Assembly: GCA_016784025.1 (NCBI GenBank)
Contig: JADHVL010000003.1
Coordinates: 62,001-126,000 of the forward strand
Source: Fidelibacterota bacterium
Lineage (GTDB): Bacteria; Fidelibacterota; UBA8477; JABMPR01
Direction: 5' to 3'
Length of the DNA: 64,000 nt
Shown piece after piece: positions 44,316 through 53,485 of the stretch (position 1 is the stretch's first letter; every line of letters begins with the position of its first letter). A program made the translations under genes and the position numbers. The notes beneath the pieces are model-generated. The model had not been told where the DNA came from and ran no database searches. It saw only the letters and a program-made list of their open reading frames with translations.

Positions 44316-45248
44316 ATGAAACCAAAATTTTTTTGTGGCCGGTCCAACCCAGCGTTTGGACAGGCTGTCGCCAAGTATCTGGATATTGAGTTAGGGAAAA
44401 TGACAATTAAGCCATTTAGCGATGGTGAGTTGTGGATCCGCTTTGATGAGAATATTCGCGGTGAAGATGTTTTTATTATTCAAAGCACCAATCCGCCTGA
44501 TACCAACATGATTGAGTTGTTGCTAATGATGGATGCGGCCAAACGCGCCTCTGCCCGGCGTGTTACCGCGGTGATCCCATACTATGGTTATGCGAGACAG
44601 GATCGTAAAGATCAGCCGCGCGTTCCCATCAGTGCTAAATTGTTTGCTGACCTCATTCAAACTGCTGGAGCTGACCGTGTGGTCTCAATGGATTTACACA
44701 GTAGCCAGATCCAGGGCTATTTCAACATCCCATTCGATCACCTCTACTCAAAGAAGGTTTTGGTCGGTGCAATTAAGGATCTTGGTCTGGATAACCTGGT
44801 GGTACTGGCTCCTGATATTGGTTCTGTACCTATGTCACGCTCCTATGCAAAACTACTTGATGCCAGCCTGGCGATTATTGACAAACGACGACCAGCGCAT
44901 AACAAGGCCGAGGTTATGCACTTGATTGGTAAGGTTGGCGCGAAGAATGTACTCATCATGGATGATATGGTCGATACGGCCGGTACCATGGTTGCAGCTG
45001 CAAAAAAGGCTCGAGCAATGGGAGCGCTTTCAGTGAATGCTGCAGTTACTCATGGTGTGCTTTCAGGTCCGGCCATCAGACGCTTAAGTAAGGCGCCTAT
45101 TGATCGTATCCTGGTAACGGACACCATCAATATCGAGCCTAAAAAACGCATGGATAAACTGATACCCATAAGCGTGGCTCCAGTTTTTGGAGAGGCGATA
45201 CAGCGGATTCATAACGAAGAATCAATCAGTGTTTTATTTGATATTTAG
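44316..45248 (+). CDS. prs: Ribose-phosphate pyrophosphokinase
   Basis: 310 residues. PRPP synthase makes the ribose donor for nucleotides, His and Trp. Blocks: KPFSDGELWIRFDENIRGED, YGYARQDRKDQPRVPISAKL (the ATP-binding flexible loop), VVSMDLHSSQIQGYF, and the PRPP loop VLIMDDMVDTAGTM. The class I layout is complete. It starts the run prs-rplY-pth, a common bacterial order. Confidence 0.96.
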   Translation: MKPKFFCGRSNPAFGQAVAKYLDIELGKMTIKPFSDGELWIRFDENIRGEDVFIIQSTNPPDTNMIELLLMMDAAKRASARRVTAVIPYYGYARQDRKDQPRVPISAKLFADLIQTAGADRVVSMDLHSSQIQGYFNIPFDHLYSKKVLVGAIKDLGLDNLVVLAPDIGSVPMSRSYAKLLDASLAIIDKRRPAHNKAEVMHLIGKVGAKNVLIMDDMVDTAGTMVAAAKKARAMGALSVNAAVTHGVLSGPAIRRLSKAPIDRILVTDTINIEPKKRMDKLIPISVAPVFGEAIQRIHNEESISVLFDI

Positions 45249-45272
45249 TATAAAGAGATAAAGGAAGTAAAA

Positions 45273-45950
45273 ATGGCTCAAGCAAAAACAAAAGAACGTT
45301 TCGAATTGCAGATTGAGCAGAGAAGTGAATTTGGTCGGAAAGCTACAAAAGCACTCCGCAGGAATGGCTTTGTCCCCGTGAATTTCTATTCTGGTGGTGA
45401 AGAAGCTCAGTCCTATGTCATGACCGAAACACATCTCCGCGAAGCTATGCATTCAGGAGAACAAATTTTTAACATCACTATTGACGGCGAACCACGTCGA
45501 GCCATGGTGAAGGATGTCCAATGGCATCCAGTAACTGATAAAATCCTGCATATGGATTTCCTTGGTGTTCGTCTTCGGGATATCATTGAAATCCCAGTGG
45601 CAATACTTGCAGTTGGTTCTGCAATTGGTGTCCAGGAAGGTGGCGTTCTCCAGCAGCCCATCCACGAAGTAGTGGTTCGCTGTAAGGGTGAGGATGTACC
45701 TGACTCAATTGAAGTCGATGTATCTGCATTGAACATCGGTGATGGTATCCACGCCAGTGACATCCAGAATGATGACTATGAAGTGCTCCTCGCCGAAGAT
45801 ATCACCATTATCTCAGTTGTTATTCCACAGAAAATGGAAGAACCTGTTATTGAGGTTGATGAAGACGATCTGGAATTTGAAGATGAAGAAGGATCAGAAT
45901 CAGAAGACGGTGAGAAAAAAGAAGCTGAAGCAGATAGCGACGAAAAATAA
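45273..45950 (+). CDS. rplY: 50S ribosomal protein L25/general stress protein Ctc, with acidic tail
   Basis: 225 residues. The N-terminal L25 domain binds 5S rRNA (SEFGRKATKALRRNGFVPVN). The TL5/Ctc C-terminal domain (about 100-190) ends at EVLLAEDITIISVVIP. The last 33 or so residues are nearly all Glu, Asp, Ser and Lys. GGAAGTAAAA precedes the ATG. It follows prs by 24 bases. Confidence 0.93.
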   Translation: MAQAKTKERFELQIEQRSEFGRKATKALRRNGFVPVNFYSGGEEAQSYVMTETHLREAMHSGEQIFNITIDGEPRRAMVKDVQWHPVTDKILHMDFLGVRLRDIIEIPVAILAVGSAIGVQEGGVLQQPIHEVVVRCKGEDVPDSIEVDVSALNIGDGIHASDIQNDDYEVLLAEDITIISVVIPQKMEEPVIEVDEDDLEFEDEEGSESEDGEKKEAEADSDEK

Positions 45951-45971
45951 TCGGTATCAAGAAGACGTATT

Positions 45972-46571
45972 GTGCTGCGAGCAATCATTGGTCTTGGAAA
46001 TCCGGGGAGTCGGTATGCTAAAACCCGACACAACGCCGGTTTCATGGTCATTGATGAACTTGCCCAACGCTGGCAGGTCAGCTTTCGACCTGGCAAGGGC
46101 AATTATGTGTTCGCTAAAAGTACCCAGCGGGATGCAATCCTGATGAAGCCAACCACATATATGAATAACAGCGGTGAGGCCGTACGTCATTTGACAGATT
46201 ATTTCAAAATCGAAGTAGAAGACTGCATGGTCGTTTTTGACGATCTTGATATTCTCTTTCCGGAACTGCGTCTGCGTAAGCAGGGTGGTGCTGGAACTCA
46301 TAGAGGTATGCAATCGGTCATCCAGCACTTGAATGACATCAATTTTCCACGCACTCGCATGGGGATAGGTGGAGATCAGGGTCGGCGACTTTCTGAAGAT
46401 TTTGTATTGGAGAATTATTCTAAAGATGATTTAAATGTTCTCCCCGAGCAGTTGGGTAAAGCAGCTGATGCACTTGAATATTGGCTGAAGGACGATATTG
46501 ATAACACAATGAATCGCTTCAATATCAATCCCCGCAAAGCTCAGGCTGAGGATTTAGAGGAGGAAAATTAA
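45972..46571 (+). CDS. pth: Peptidyl-tRNA hydrolase
   Basis: 199 residues. Pth frees tRNA from dropped-off peptidyl-tRNA. Family blocks: [20 protein letters not shown] (with the catalytic His), [33 protein letters not shown] and [11 protein letters not shown]. The GTG start at 45972 gives the exact family N-terminus. A short charged C-terminal extension ([13 protein letters not shown]) is present. hppA begins one base after its stop. Confidence 0.94.
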   Translation: MLRAIIGLGNPGSRYAKTRHNAGFMVIDELAQRWQVSFRPGKGNYVFAKSTQRDAILMKPTTYMNNSGEAVRHLTDYFKIEVEDCMVVFDDLDILFPELRLRKQGGAGTHRGMQSVIQHLNDINFPRTRMGIGGDQGRRLSEDFVLENYSKDDLNVLPEQLGKAADALEYWLKDDIDNTMNRFNINPRKAQAEDLEEEN

Positions 46572-46572
46572 T

Positions 46573-48735
46573 ATGAGTGAAATGATGATCTGGGTCCCTG
46601 TAGCGGGATTTGTTGCCTTGGCGTTTGCGTTTTGGAAAACAGGCTGGGTCAATAAACAGGACGAGGGTTCTGACAAGATGAAACTTATCGGCAAACACAT
46701 TGCTGATGGTGCCATGGCCTTCCTGAAAGCAGAGTATCGCGTTTTGGCGATCTTCATTGTTGCTGTGGCCATTCTATTGGGTGTTGCTAATAGCGGTGAG
46801 GGAAAAAGTCCTCTGGTAGCTGCATCATTTGTTGTGGGAGCTCTGGCCTCTGGTCTGGCTGGCTTCCTGGGAATGCGCGTCGCTACCAAAGCCAATTACC
46901 GTACATCACAAGCAGCCCGTACAGGTCTTGCTAAAGCCCTGGGTGTCGCCTTTGCTGGTGGTTCCGTTATGGGTTTGAGTGTTGTTGGTCTGGGCGTTAT
47001 TGGTCTGGGCGGATTGTTTTTAGTCTATCGCGAGATATTTACTGATATGAACATGGTAATGTCTGTGCTTTCCGGTTTTTCGCTGGGAGCCAGTTCCATC
47101 GCCTTATTTGCCCGTGTCGGTGGCGGTATTTATACCAAAGCTGCTGATGTTGGTGCTGACCTGGTTGGAAAAGTTGAAGCCGGTATTCCTGAGGATCATC
47201 CTCTGAATCCTGCAACTATTGCTGATAATGTTGGTGACAACGTTGGTGATGTTGCTGGAATGGGTGCTGATCTTTTTGAATCCTATGTGGGTTCAATTGT
47301 GGGTTCAATGGTTTTGGGAGCTACCATTATGGTGAGTGGCGCCCTGGCCCCTGAATTTGTGTTTCTGCCCTTGCTCATTGCTTCTGCAGGTATCATTGTC
47401 TCTATCATTGGTACCTTTATGGTCTCAGTGAAAGAGGGTGGTGATCCGCAAAAGGGTCTCAATATTGGTGAGTTCGGTTCATCCGGTATCATGGTTGTGG
47501 TGATGTTTTTCATGATCACCATGATGTTACCAGCGACCTTTACCCTCGGCGGTGTAGAATACACCAGCTATGGCGTATTCTGGGCTAGCACGATTGGCCT
47601 CGCAGCAGGTCTTGGTATTGGGTTTATCACCGAGCATTATACTGGAACCAACACGGGTCCAGTAAACTCCATCGTGAATCAATCAGCCACTGGCGCCGCC
47701 ACAAATCTGATTGCCGGTCTTGGCGTTGGAATGCAATCAACAGCTATTCCCGTACTGATTATCGCAGCCAGTATTATGGCAGCTTTTGAATTTGCAGGTC
47801 TCTATGGTATTGCCATGGCAGCCCTGGGAATGTTGGCTAACACTGGAATGCAATTAGCCATCGATGCCTATGGACCTATCTCTGACAATGCTGGTGGTAT
47901 TGCCGAAATGGCTCAAATGCCACCAGAAGTACGCAAACGTACCGATAAGCTGGATGCAGTGGGTAACACCACCGCAGCCGTAGGTAAAGGTTTCGCCATT
48001 GGCTCAGCAGCACTAACTGCTCTGGCTCTTTTTGCCGCCTTTCGGACCACAGTCGAAGTTATTCGTGGTGGAGACCCCATGAGTATCAGTATTACTGATC
48101 CTACAGTTATGGCTGGTTTGTTTGTAGGTGGTATGTTGCCCTTTGTCTTCTCGTCAATGGCCATGGGTGCCGTTGGTCGAGCTGCAATGGCCATGATTGA
48201 AGAAGTACGTCGTCAGTTCAAAACAATTCCTGAGCTCGCTGCAGCTTTGGTTGTAATGAACAAGTATGAAGAAGGTCAGGAAATGTCTACTGAAGACCAA
48301 AAGACTTTCGATGCTGCCGATGGTAAAGCCGAATATGGAAAATGTGTAACCATTTCCACTGAAGCTGCTATAAAAGAAATGATGATGCCGGGTCTGTTAG
48401 CCATTCTGACACCCGTCGTAGTTGGATACATATTTGGTGCTGAAGCTCTAGGTGGTTTATTGGCTGGTGTGACAGTAACAGGTGTTCTTATGGCCATTTT
48501 CCAGTCAAATGCTGGTGGTGCCTGGGACAATGCAAAGAAAATGGTAGAGGACGGAGTTGAAATTAACGGAATTAAGTATGGTAAAGGTTCCGAAGTTCAT
48601 AAAGCTGCCGTTGTCGGTGATACCGTAGGTGATCCCTTCAAGGATACCTCAGGACCATCACTGAATATTTTGATAAAATTAATGTCGGTTGTATCACTGG
48701 TCATTGCACCACTGATTGCAACCATAGGCCTATAA
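46573..48735 (+). CDS. hppA: Membrane-bound cation-pumping pyrophosphatase (probably K+-dependent)
   Basis: 720 residues with about 16 membrane helices. The PPi site is [20 protein letters not shown] and KEGGDPQKG; the second acidic block is [14 protein letters not shown] near the end. The sequence [10 protein letters not shown] has Ala where K+-independent enzymes have Lys, which points to the K+-dependent type. These pump Na+ or H+ using PPi; which ion I cannot say. AGGAGGAAAATTAAT precedes the ATG, inside the end of pth. Confidence 0.95.
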   Translation: MSEMMIWVPVAGFVALAFAFWKTGWVNKQDEGSDKMKLIGKHIADGAMAFLKAEYRVLAIFIVAVAILLGVANSGEGKSPLVAASFVVGALASGLAGFLGMRVATKANYRTSQAARTGLAKALGVAFAGGSVMGLSVVGLGVIGLGGLFLVYREIFTDMNMVMSVLSGFSLGASSIALFARVGGGIYTKAADVGADLVGKVEAGIPEDHPLNPATIADNVGDNVGDVAGMGADLFESYVGSIVGSMVLGATIMVSGALAPEFVFLPLLIASAGIIVSIIGTFMVSVKEGGDPQKGLNIGEFGSSGIMVVVMFFMITMMLPATFTLGGVEYTSYGVFWASTIGLAAGLGIGFITEHYTGTNTGPVNSIVNQSATGAATNLIAGLGVGMQSTAIPVLIIAASIMAAFEFAGLYGIAMAALGMLANTGMQLAIDAYGPISDNAGGIAEMAQMPPEVRKRTDKLDAVGNTTAAVGKGFAIGSAALTALALFAAFRTTVEVIRGGDPMSISITDPTVMAGLFVGGMLPFVFSSMAMGAVGRAAMAMIEEVRRQFKTIPELAAALVVMNKYEEGQEMSTEDQKTFDAADGKAEYGKCVTISTEAAIKEMMMPGLLAILTPVVVGYIFGAEALGGLLAGVTVTGVLMAIFQSNAGGAWDNAKKMVEDGVEINGIKYGKGSEVHKAAVVGDTVGDPFKDTSGPSLNILIKLMSVVSLVIAPLIATIGL

Positions 48736-48747
48736 GGAGGTTCGCTC

Positions 48748-49431
48748 TTGAAAAAGTATGAGTGCCTTTATATTGTAAATATCAACTTTGATAGTGAAGG
48801 AATCTCCGCCGTTGTTGCAAGAGTGGAAGAAGTCCTAAAGAACGTAGGTGGTGAGCTTGCAAATACCCAACATTGGGGCAAGCGCAAACTGGCCTACGCT
48901 ATCGATAAAGAACGCTATGGAAATTATGTTTTAATGCATTTTCAAGGCGAAAACCCAGATATCTCAGAGCTGGCACGTGAGTTTGAAATTGAAACAGGTG
49001 TCCTTCATTATATGACGATACGTCTAGATGAATTTCCTGATTTTGAGACACTGGCTGTTCCACAGGCTTTTGAAGCTGATCGTGGAAGACGTCCAGGAGG
49101 TAGGGATTCTAGAGATTCAAGGGACGGTCACAGACCAAGACGCTATGAAGAGCAAGAAGCTGCAGCACCCGCACCGGCTGCTGAAGCCTCGGACGAAGTA
49201 GTTGAGGAAGACGCAGAAGTGGCTGAAGTTGTAGTTGAAGCAACTGAAGAAAAATCTGAAACAGCCGAAGTGAGTGAAGAGACACCGGTTGAAGTCGCAG
49301 AGGAAGCAGCTGAAGAAGTTGCTGAGGAAGTTGAAGTGGCTGAAGAGCCAGCAGCTCCTGAAGCAGAAGTTGAAGAATCCGCTGACGAAACACCTGAAGA
49401 AGAAGCTGAAAAGCCTGCTGACGCAGAGTAA
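48748..49431 (+). CDS. rpsF: 30S ribosomal protein S6 with long acidic C-terminal extension
   Basis: 227 residues; S6 is usually about 95-135. The S6 domain (1-95) has [40 protein letters not shown] and [12 protein letters not shown]. An Arg/Gly/Asp linker ([19 protein letters not shown]) follows. Then about 100 residues are mostly Ala, Glu and Val, with repeated [12 protein letters not shown]-like units. The start is a TTG with AAGGAGG 9 bases upstream. S18 follows. Confidence 0.93.
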   Translation: MKKYECLYIVNINFDSEGISAVVARVEEVLKNVGGELANTQHWGKRKLAYAIDKERYGNYVLMHFQGENPDISELAREFEIETGVLHYMTIRLDEFPDFETLAVPQAFEADRGRRPGGRDSRDSRDGHRPRRYEEQEAAAPAPAAEASDEVVEEDAEVAEVVVEATEEKSETAEVSEETPVEVAEEAAEEVAEEVEVAEEPAAPEAEVEESADETPEEEAEKPADAE

Positions 49432-49462
49432 TCGGCCGGATTAGAGAAAGAGAGTATTCTAT

Positions 49463-49696
49463 ATGAAAATGTTCACCTATAGAAAAAAGATTTGCAAATT
49501 CTGTGAAAACAAGAAAATGGAAATTGATTACAAAAACCCCTCTATGCTACGTCGCTTCGTGACAGAGCAGGGCAAAATTTTACCTCGTCGTATTACAGGT
49601 ACTTGCGCTCTGCATCAAAGAGGACTGGTCACAGCTATCAAGCGCGCACGGAATATTGCTTTATTGCCATATACCAATGACGTAAAGAACGCCTAA
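49463..49696 (+). CDS. rpsR: 30S ribosomal protein S18 (zinc-binding form)
   Basis: 77 residues: [40 protein letters not shown], then [19 protein letters not shown]. The four ligands CxxC and CxxH of the zinc (C+) version of S18 are present. S18 pairs with S6 on the 30S platform, in keeping with the rpsF-rpsR order. Confidence 0.96.
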   Translation: MKMFTYRKKICKFCENKKMEIDYKNPSMLRRFVTEQGKILPRRITGTCALHQRGLVTAIKRARNIALLPYTNDVKNA

Positions 49697-49712
49697 GAGA
49701 GAGGATCTGATC

Positions 49713-50156
49713 ATGAAAATAATTCTACGTGAAGATGTCGAATCCCTGGGTCTGGCTGGTGAAACCGTCAATGTAAAAGATGGCTTTGCCCGCAATTATC
49801 TTATACCACAAAAACTGGCTTATCCAGCTACCCGTAGTTTCTCTCGTGTCTTTGAAGAAGAGAAGAAATTAAAGGACAATCGCGATGCCCGTGCTACCGC
49901 ACAGGCTGCACAACTGGCTGCCAAGCTTGGAAACCTTTCCCTGGAAACCTCAGTGAAGGTTGGTGAGGAAGATAAGGTCTTTGGTGCTGTAACTGCTGCT
50001 GATATAGCAGAACTTCTGGCCGGCAAAGGCTACGAGATTGACAAACGTGACATCCTGCTTGAGGAGCCCCTCAAGGCCTTGGGCATCTACAATGTCCCAA
50101 TCAAGGTTGCTACTGATATCAAAGCTGAAGTCAAAGTCTGGGTTATCAAAGAATAA
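49713..50156 (+). CDS. rplI: 50S ribosomal protein L9
   Basis: 147 residues. The N-terminal domain is MKIILREDVESLGLAGETVN, then VKDGFARNYLIPQKLAYPAT. A long helix and the C-terminal domain (KVFGAVTAADIAELL, ALGIYNVPIKVATDIKAEVK) follow. L9 binds 23S rRNA near L1 and helps keep frame. It is the last gene of rpsF-rpsR-rplI. Confidence 0.96.
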   Translation: MKIILREDVESLGLAGETVNVKDGFARNYLIPQKLAYPATRSFSRVFEEEKKLKDNRDARATAQAAQLAAKLGNLSLETSVKVGEEDKVFGAVTAADIAELLAGKGYEIDKRDILLEEPLKALGIYNVPIKVATDIKAEVKVWVIKE

Positions 50157-50180
50157 GCTGACTCCCTGACTGTTATGAAT

Positions 50181-50232
50181 GGGGTGAAAGTGATGGTTGT
50201 TCTCTCAACTTTCATTTTCACCCCGTTTTTTT
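50181..50232 (+). terminator. Intrinsic terminator after rplI
   Basis: GGGGTGAAAGTGATGGTTG and CAACTTTCATTTTCACCCC form a long stem with small mismatches around a short loop, followed by a run of seven T. It ends the ribosomal-protein transcript. Confidence 0.85.
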
Positions 50233-50266
50233 AGATACCACGAATTGATAAAAAAGATGGCATCCA

Positions 50267-51121
50267 TTGAAACGATTCTCATTTCATATTTTTAGTACAC
50301 GAGAAGCCTACTTCATGGTGGTCTCAAGCATGTTTCTTGGTTTGTTTGTGGGTCTCAGTCTACAGAATATGATATCTGGAATGGAGAATACTGCCCTCCT
50401 CGATCGGCTTATTATGTTTCTCGGAGAAGTAGCCATACTTGTTCCGCCACTCTTCATTTTAAGCCAGCGCAAAGTAGCCCTTCTTGATGTATTGCCCCTT
50501 CAAAAAGTATCACCTGTTACTGTTGGCATGTCGGTTCTGTTTATTTCAGGTGTGATTGGTTTGGTCTCAGTGTTTGAGGTTCTCATTTTGCCGTATTTTC
50601 CCATACCAGATTTTCTTCAGCAGATGGATGAGACCCTCTTTGATGGTGGCGTCCTGGCTAATGTGATCCTGATTTCAGCGGCAGTCCTGGTGGCTCCCAT
50701 TGTTGAAGAATTTTTATTCAGGGGGCTCCTTCAACAAAGTTTGTTTTATCATTTTGGATCAGTGATTCCAGCCATGGTCATACCAACTATCATTTTTGCC
50801 CTCTTCCATGTGGGATATCTCTTCTACTTTCCAGCAATGGTAGAACTCATCGCCCTGGGTCTATTGCTGGCATGGATCATGGCTAAAACGGGGAATATTC
50901 TTATCCCCGTGCTCACACATGCCTTATTTAATTTTTCAGCATTTTCAGGGCTGTTTCTGGGCCTGGATGAAGAGACTGCTTCTCTGGCTGATCTGGGGTG
51001 GACCTGGATCATCGTTTCCTCAATCCTTTTTATCGTGGGTTGGATATATTTTAAAAGTATGAAAACCGTGGTTTGCGATGAAGTCTATTTGATTCCGTTG
51101 CCCCATGATGTGGAACAGTAG
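50267..51121 (+). CDS. CPBP family intramembrane metalloprotease
   Basis: 284 residues with about eight hydrophobic segments. The ABI/CPBP motifs are APIVEEFLFRGLLQQ (motif 1, EExxxR), FALFHVGY (motif 2) and LTHALFNFSAF (motif 3). These proteases include Rce1 and bacteriocin-immunity proteins. The start is a TTG at 50267; no in-frame ATG gives the first helix. The next gene starts 1 base after its stop. Substrate unknown. Confidence 0.85.
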   Translation: MKRFSFHIFSTREAYFMVVSSMFLGLFVGLSLQNMISGMENTALLDRLIMFLGEVAILVPPLFILSQRKVALLDVLPLQKVSPVTVGMSVLFISGVIGLVSVFEVLILPYFPIPDFLQQMDETLFDGGVLANVILISAAVLVAPIVEEFLFRGLLQQSLFYHFGSVIPAMVIPTIIFALFHVGYLFYFPAMVELIALGLLLAWIMAKTGNILIPVLTHALFNFSAFSGLFLGLDEETASLADLGWTWIIVSSILFIVGWIYFKSMKTVVCDEVYLIPLPHDVEQ

Positions 51122-51122
51122 G

Positions 51123-51503
51123 ATGATGGATTTAAGCAAAATCCTGGCTATAGGAACAGGTGGTTTCCTTGGTGCCGTCGGTCGTTACTGGATCAGTGGT
51201 CTTGCCCAACGACTTGGCGATCGCTTTCCCTATGGAACCCTATCAGTAAATCTCCTGGGAAGTTTCATTCTGGGCCTCTTTGCCACGCTCTTCCTGGAGA
51301 AGATGATCGTGAATCAGGAGGTAAGATTATTCCTACTGGTAGGATTATTAGGGGCTTTTACCACGTATTCAACTTTCTCATGGGAGACACTCAATCTTGT
51401 GCGAAGCGGGGAATGGATGTTTGCCGGTTTAAATATTCTGGCCAATGTTGTGGGGACACTTATTGCTGTGTGGGCGGGAGTAAGTATCGCTAAATTGTGG
51501 TGA
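51123..51503 (+). CDS. crcB: Fluoride exporter CrcB/Fluc
   Basis: 126 residues with four helices. Signatures are GGFLGAVGRYWISG, FPYGTLSVNLLGSFILG, and GAFTTYSTFSWET, which carries the fluoride-pore Phe and the TTYSTF break. The CrcB dimer lets fluoride out of the cytoplasm. Two ATG codons at 51123 and 51126 can start it; an earlier ATG inside the protease gene is less likely. A DUF190 gene follows, a common partner. No fluoride riboswitch is seen upstream. Confidence 0.92.
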   Translation: MMDLSKILAIGTGGFLGAVGRYWISGLAQRLGDRFPYGTLSVNLLGSFILGLFATLFLEKMIVNQEVRLFLLVGLLGAFTTYSTFSWETLNLVRSGEWMFAGLNILANVVGTLIAVWAGVSIAKLW

Positions 51504-51637
51504 TTTATACCCAGGAGCTGTGATTAAACTCCATGAGTATCCCTTCGCTTCAAAGCTTTCTCTTTTTACATCGAAATAAACAAAATTAACGAAGTAATTT
51601 GATTTCTAGTTTCTAATTCGTATCATTCGTCCTGTTC

Positions 51638-51669
51638 GCCTGCCTTTACCGAAGCAGCTATGCGCAGGC
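51638..51669. repeat. Intergenic inverted repeat
   Basis: GCCTGC (51638-51643) and GCAGGC (51664-51669) pair around a 20-base loop. It lies in the 212-base gap between crcB and the first DUF190 gene, where no other feature is evident. Confidence 0.4.
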
Positions 51670-51715
51670 AAGTTGTGAAGTTTTAATGATCAACCACGAT
51701 GGTAGGCTGAGGACA

Positions 51716-52060
51716 ATGATGAATGAAGATTATACAGGAAAGAAACTTTGCATATTTATTGGAGAAGATGATAAGTATGACGGTCGAGCTTTGTATGAAC
51801 TCCTCCTTGAGGTAGCCCTGGAGAATGGGTTGTCTGGCGGCACTGTCATTCGGGGCAGAGAAGGTTTCGGCGCCCATGGTGAAATTCATTCAATGAAAAT
51901 ACTGCGTCTGTCTGAAAATTTACCTTTGATACTGGAATTTGTAGGAAGAGCCCAAAAAATTGATGCCTATCTTGATCAAATCAAACCCATGCTTAGCGAA
52001 GGGCTGGTTACCAGGACAGATGTTGAAATAAGTAAGTTCAGGAACGATGATGGCCTATAA
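51716..52060 (+). CDS. DUF190 family (PII-like) protein
   Basis: 114 residues. DUF190 proteins have a PII-like ferredoxin fold and are often coded beside crcB. Here the match is KKLCIFIGEDDKYDGRALYE, then SGGTVIRGREGFGAHGEIHS and LPLILEFVGRAQKIDAYLDQ. Their role is not settled; binding of a ligand or of the channel is suspected from the fold. GAGGACA precedes the ATG at 51716. Together with the next gene it shows a tandem duplication. Confidence 0.88.
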   Translation: MMNEDYTGKKLCIFIGEDDKYDGRALYELLLEVALENGLSGGTVIRGREGFGAHGEIHSMKILRLSENLPLILEFVGRAQKIDAYLDQIKPMLSEGLVTRTDVEISKFRNDDGL

Positions 52061-52127
52061 TGTTCTGGCTAGTGCTATGAAGCTGCTAATTGTTGTTTGG
52101 GCTGGCGTGAGCATCCCTACATTGTGA
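52059..52127 (+). pseudogene. Relic of a duplicated crcB 3' end
   Basis: Read from 52059 it gives NVLASAMKLLIVVWAGVSIP, then TL and a stop. The intact crcB ends NILANVVGTLIAVWAGVSIA, then KLW and a stop. The frame, the spacing to the next DUF190 gene and the stop position agree. It is therefore the tail of a second crcB copy left between two DUF190 genes. Confidence 0.8.
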
Positions 52128-52148
52128 TGATGAAAATGGAATTACAAT

Positions 52149-53465
52149 ATGCTTGAAAATTTCGCAGGACAGAAACTCTGCATTTTTATTAGTAAAAACG
52201 ATAAGTACGAAGGAATCGTCCTTTATGAGTTGCTTTTGGAGATCGCTTTCAACAGCCGCTTGTCAGGTGGAACTGTCACCATAGGTGATAAGGGCTTTTT
52301 TGGAGCTCAAGATGAATCCACAAAGTTAAAGATCCTGCGTTCATCTGAAAACTTACCTGTGGTGTTGGAGTTTCAAGGTAGGACGAATAGAATCAGTAGA
52401 TATATCGAACGTATCGAGCCTCTTATAAAAGAAGGTCTTTTCACTCTAGCGGACGTCCAGATCACCAAGTTCAACTTCACAGATGAAGACGCTGATGATG
52501 TTGAGGTTCAGAAGAACGAGGATCAGTCAAAAATATTTGATGAAGACAAAAATGTGTCAGATATGTCTGAATCACAACAGGAAGATACTGATGAATCTTT
52601 AGATGTTGATGAGAGTGATTCTGTTACCTCTGATTCTGAGGTACCGGGTGATGCAACCAGTCAGCCCGAAGACGACGAGCCAGATGAGAATCAAAATATA
52701 GAAGATGACCTTAATGATACTCCTGAACCTCATATTGAGACGCCCTCTATTGATGATGACGATAGCGATGGTATCCATGCCACACATGAATTAGAAACTG
52801 ATCAAGAGGAAATACCTGGGGATGGTGAAATTGAGTCCTCTGATCCTCCCTTTCAAACAGATTCGGTTAACGAAGAGGAGAGGGATGATGAATCAACTCC
52901 TCCGGCCTTCCAATCGCTAGATGACGATGAAATCCAGGATGAACCCGTAGAGGATGAATCTGAAGTGGAAAGTGACTCTTCAATAGACGAAGAAGATGAA
53001 GAGGATGCTCCAGCTTTACAATTGGCAGATCTGAGTGAAACCAAGGCTGAAGATGATGATGGGGACAGTTCGGAATTGGATGATCCAGACAAGACAGAAG
53101 AGGATACATCTGATAGTTCTGAATTTACAGAATCACAGACGGAAGATGAGTTTGACGAATTATTTGATGAGAGCAACGAAAAATTTGAAAGTAGCTTTGA
53201 CGATATGCTTAAACAGGCCGGTGAAGCTAGCGTAGATGATGCTGATTTAGATTCTGAGCATGAAAAAACACTTCATAAAGAGTATGAGGAAACACCTCGT
53301 GATGAGTCAAGTGGAGCTGATGCCGATTTAGATTCTGAGGATGAAAAAACAACTCAGCAAGAGGACGGGGAAACACCTCATGATGAGGCCAGTGAAAGTG
53401 CCGATGAAAAGAATAGCAAGGAAGAAGATATGAAGAACTATTTTTCCAAGCTTTTTAAAAAGTGA
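52149..53465 (+). CDS. DUF190 (PII-like) domain fused to a long acidic tail
   Basis: 438 residues. Residues 1-108 are a DUF190 domain (QKLCIFISKNDKYEGIVLYE, SGGTVTIGDKGFFGAQDEST, LPVVLEFQGRTNRISRYIER) close to that of the gene before it. From about residue 112 the chain is nearly all Asp, Glu, Ser, Thr and Pro and must be disordered and strongly negative. Near the end an 81-bp (27-residue) unit is repeated (53238 and 53319, DADLDSE). The last ten residues, NYFSKLFKK, are basic and amphipathic. Such a tail is unusual for this family. It could bind cations or basic proteins, or tether the domain. Confidence 0.8.
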   Translation: MLENFAGQKLCIFISKNDKYEGIVLYELLLEIAFNSRLSGGTVTIGDKGFFGAQDESTKLKILRSSENLPVVLEFQGRTNRISRYIERIEPLIKEGLFTLADVQITKFNFTDEDADDVEVQKNEDQSKIFDEDKNVSDMSESQQEDTDESLDVDESDSVTSDSEVPGDATSQPEDDEPDENQNIEDDLNDTPEPHIETPSIDDDDSDGIHATHELETDQEEIPGDGEIESSDPPFQTDSVNEEERDDESTPPAFQSLDDDEIQDEPVEDESEVESDSSIDEEDEEDAPALQLADLSETKAEDDDGDSSELDDPDKTEEDTSDSSEFTESQTEDEFDELFDESNEKFESSFDDMLKQAGEASVDDADLDSEHEKTLHKEYEETPRDESSGADADLDSEDEKTTQQEDGETPHDEASESADEKNSKEEDMKNYFSKLFKK

Positions 53466-53485
53466 TTAAACCAAAGGAGATATAT

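Noticed and set aside
51504-51715. Fluoride riboswitch near crcB
   Set aside because: The sequence before crcB is coding (the protease gene), and I saw no fluoride-aptamer motif in the gap after crcB either.
52853-53176. Ser-rich open frame on the minus strand opposite the acidic tail
   Set aside because: It is the mirror of repeated GAT/GAA/GAG codons and has no independent support.
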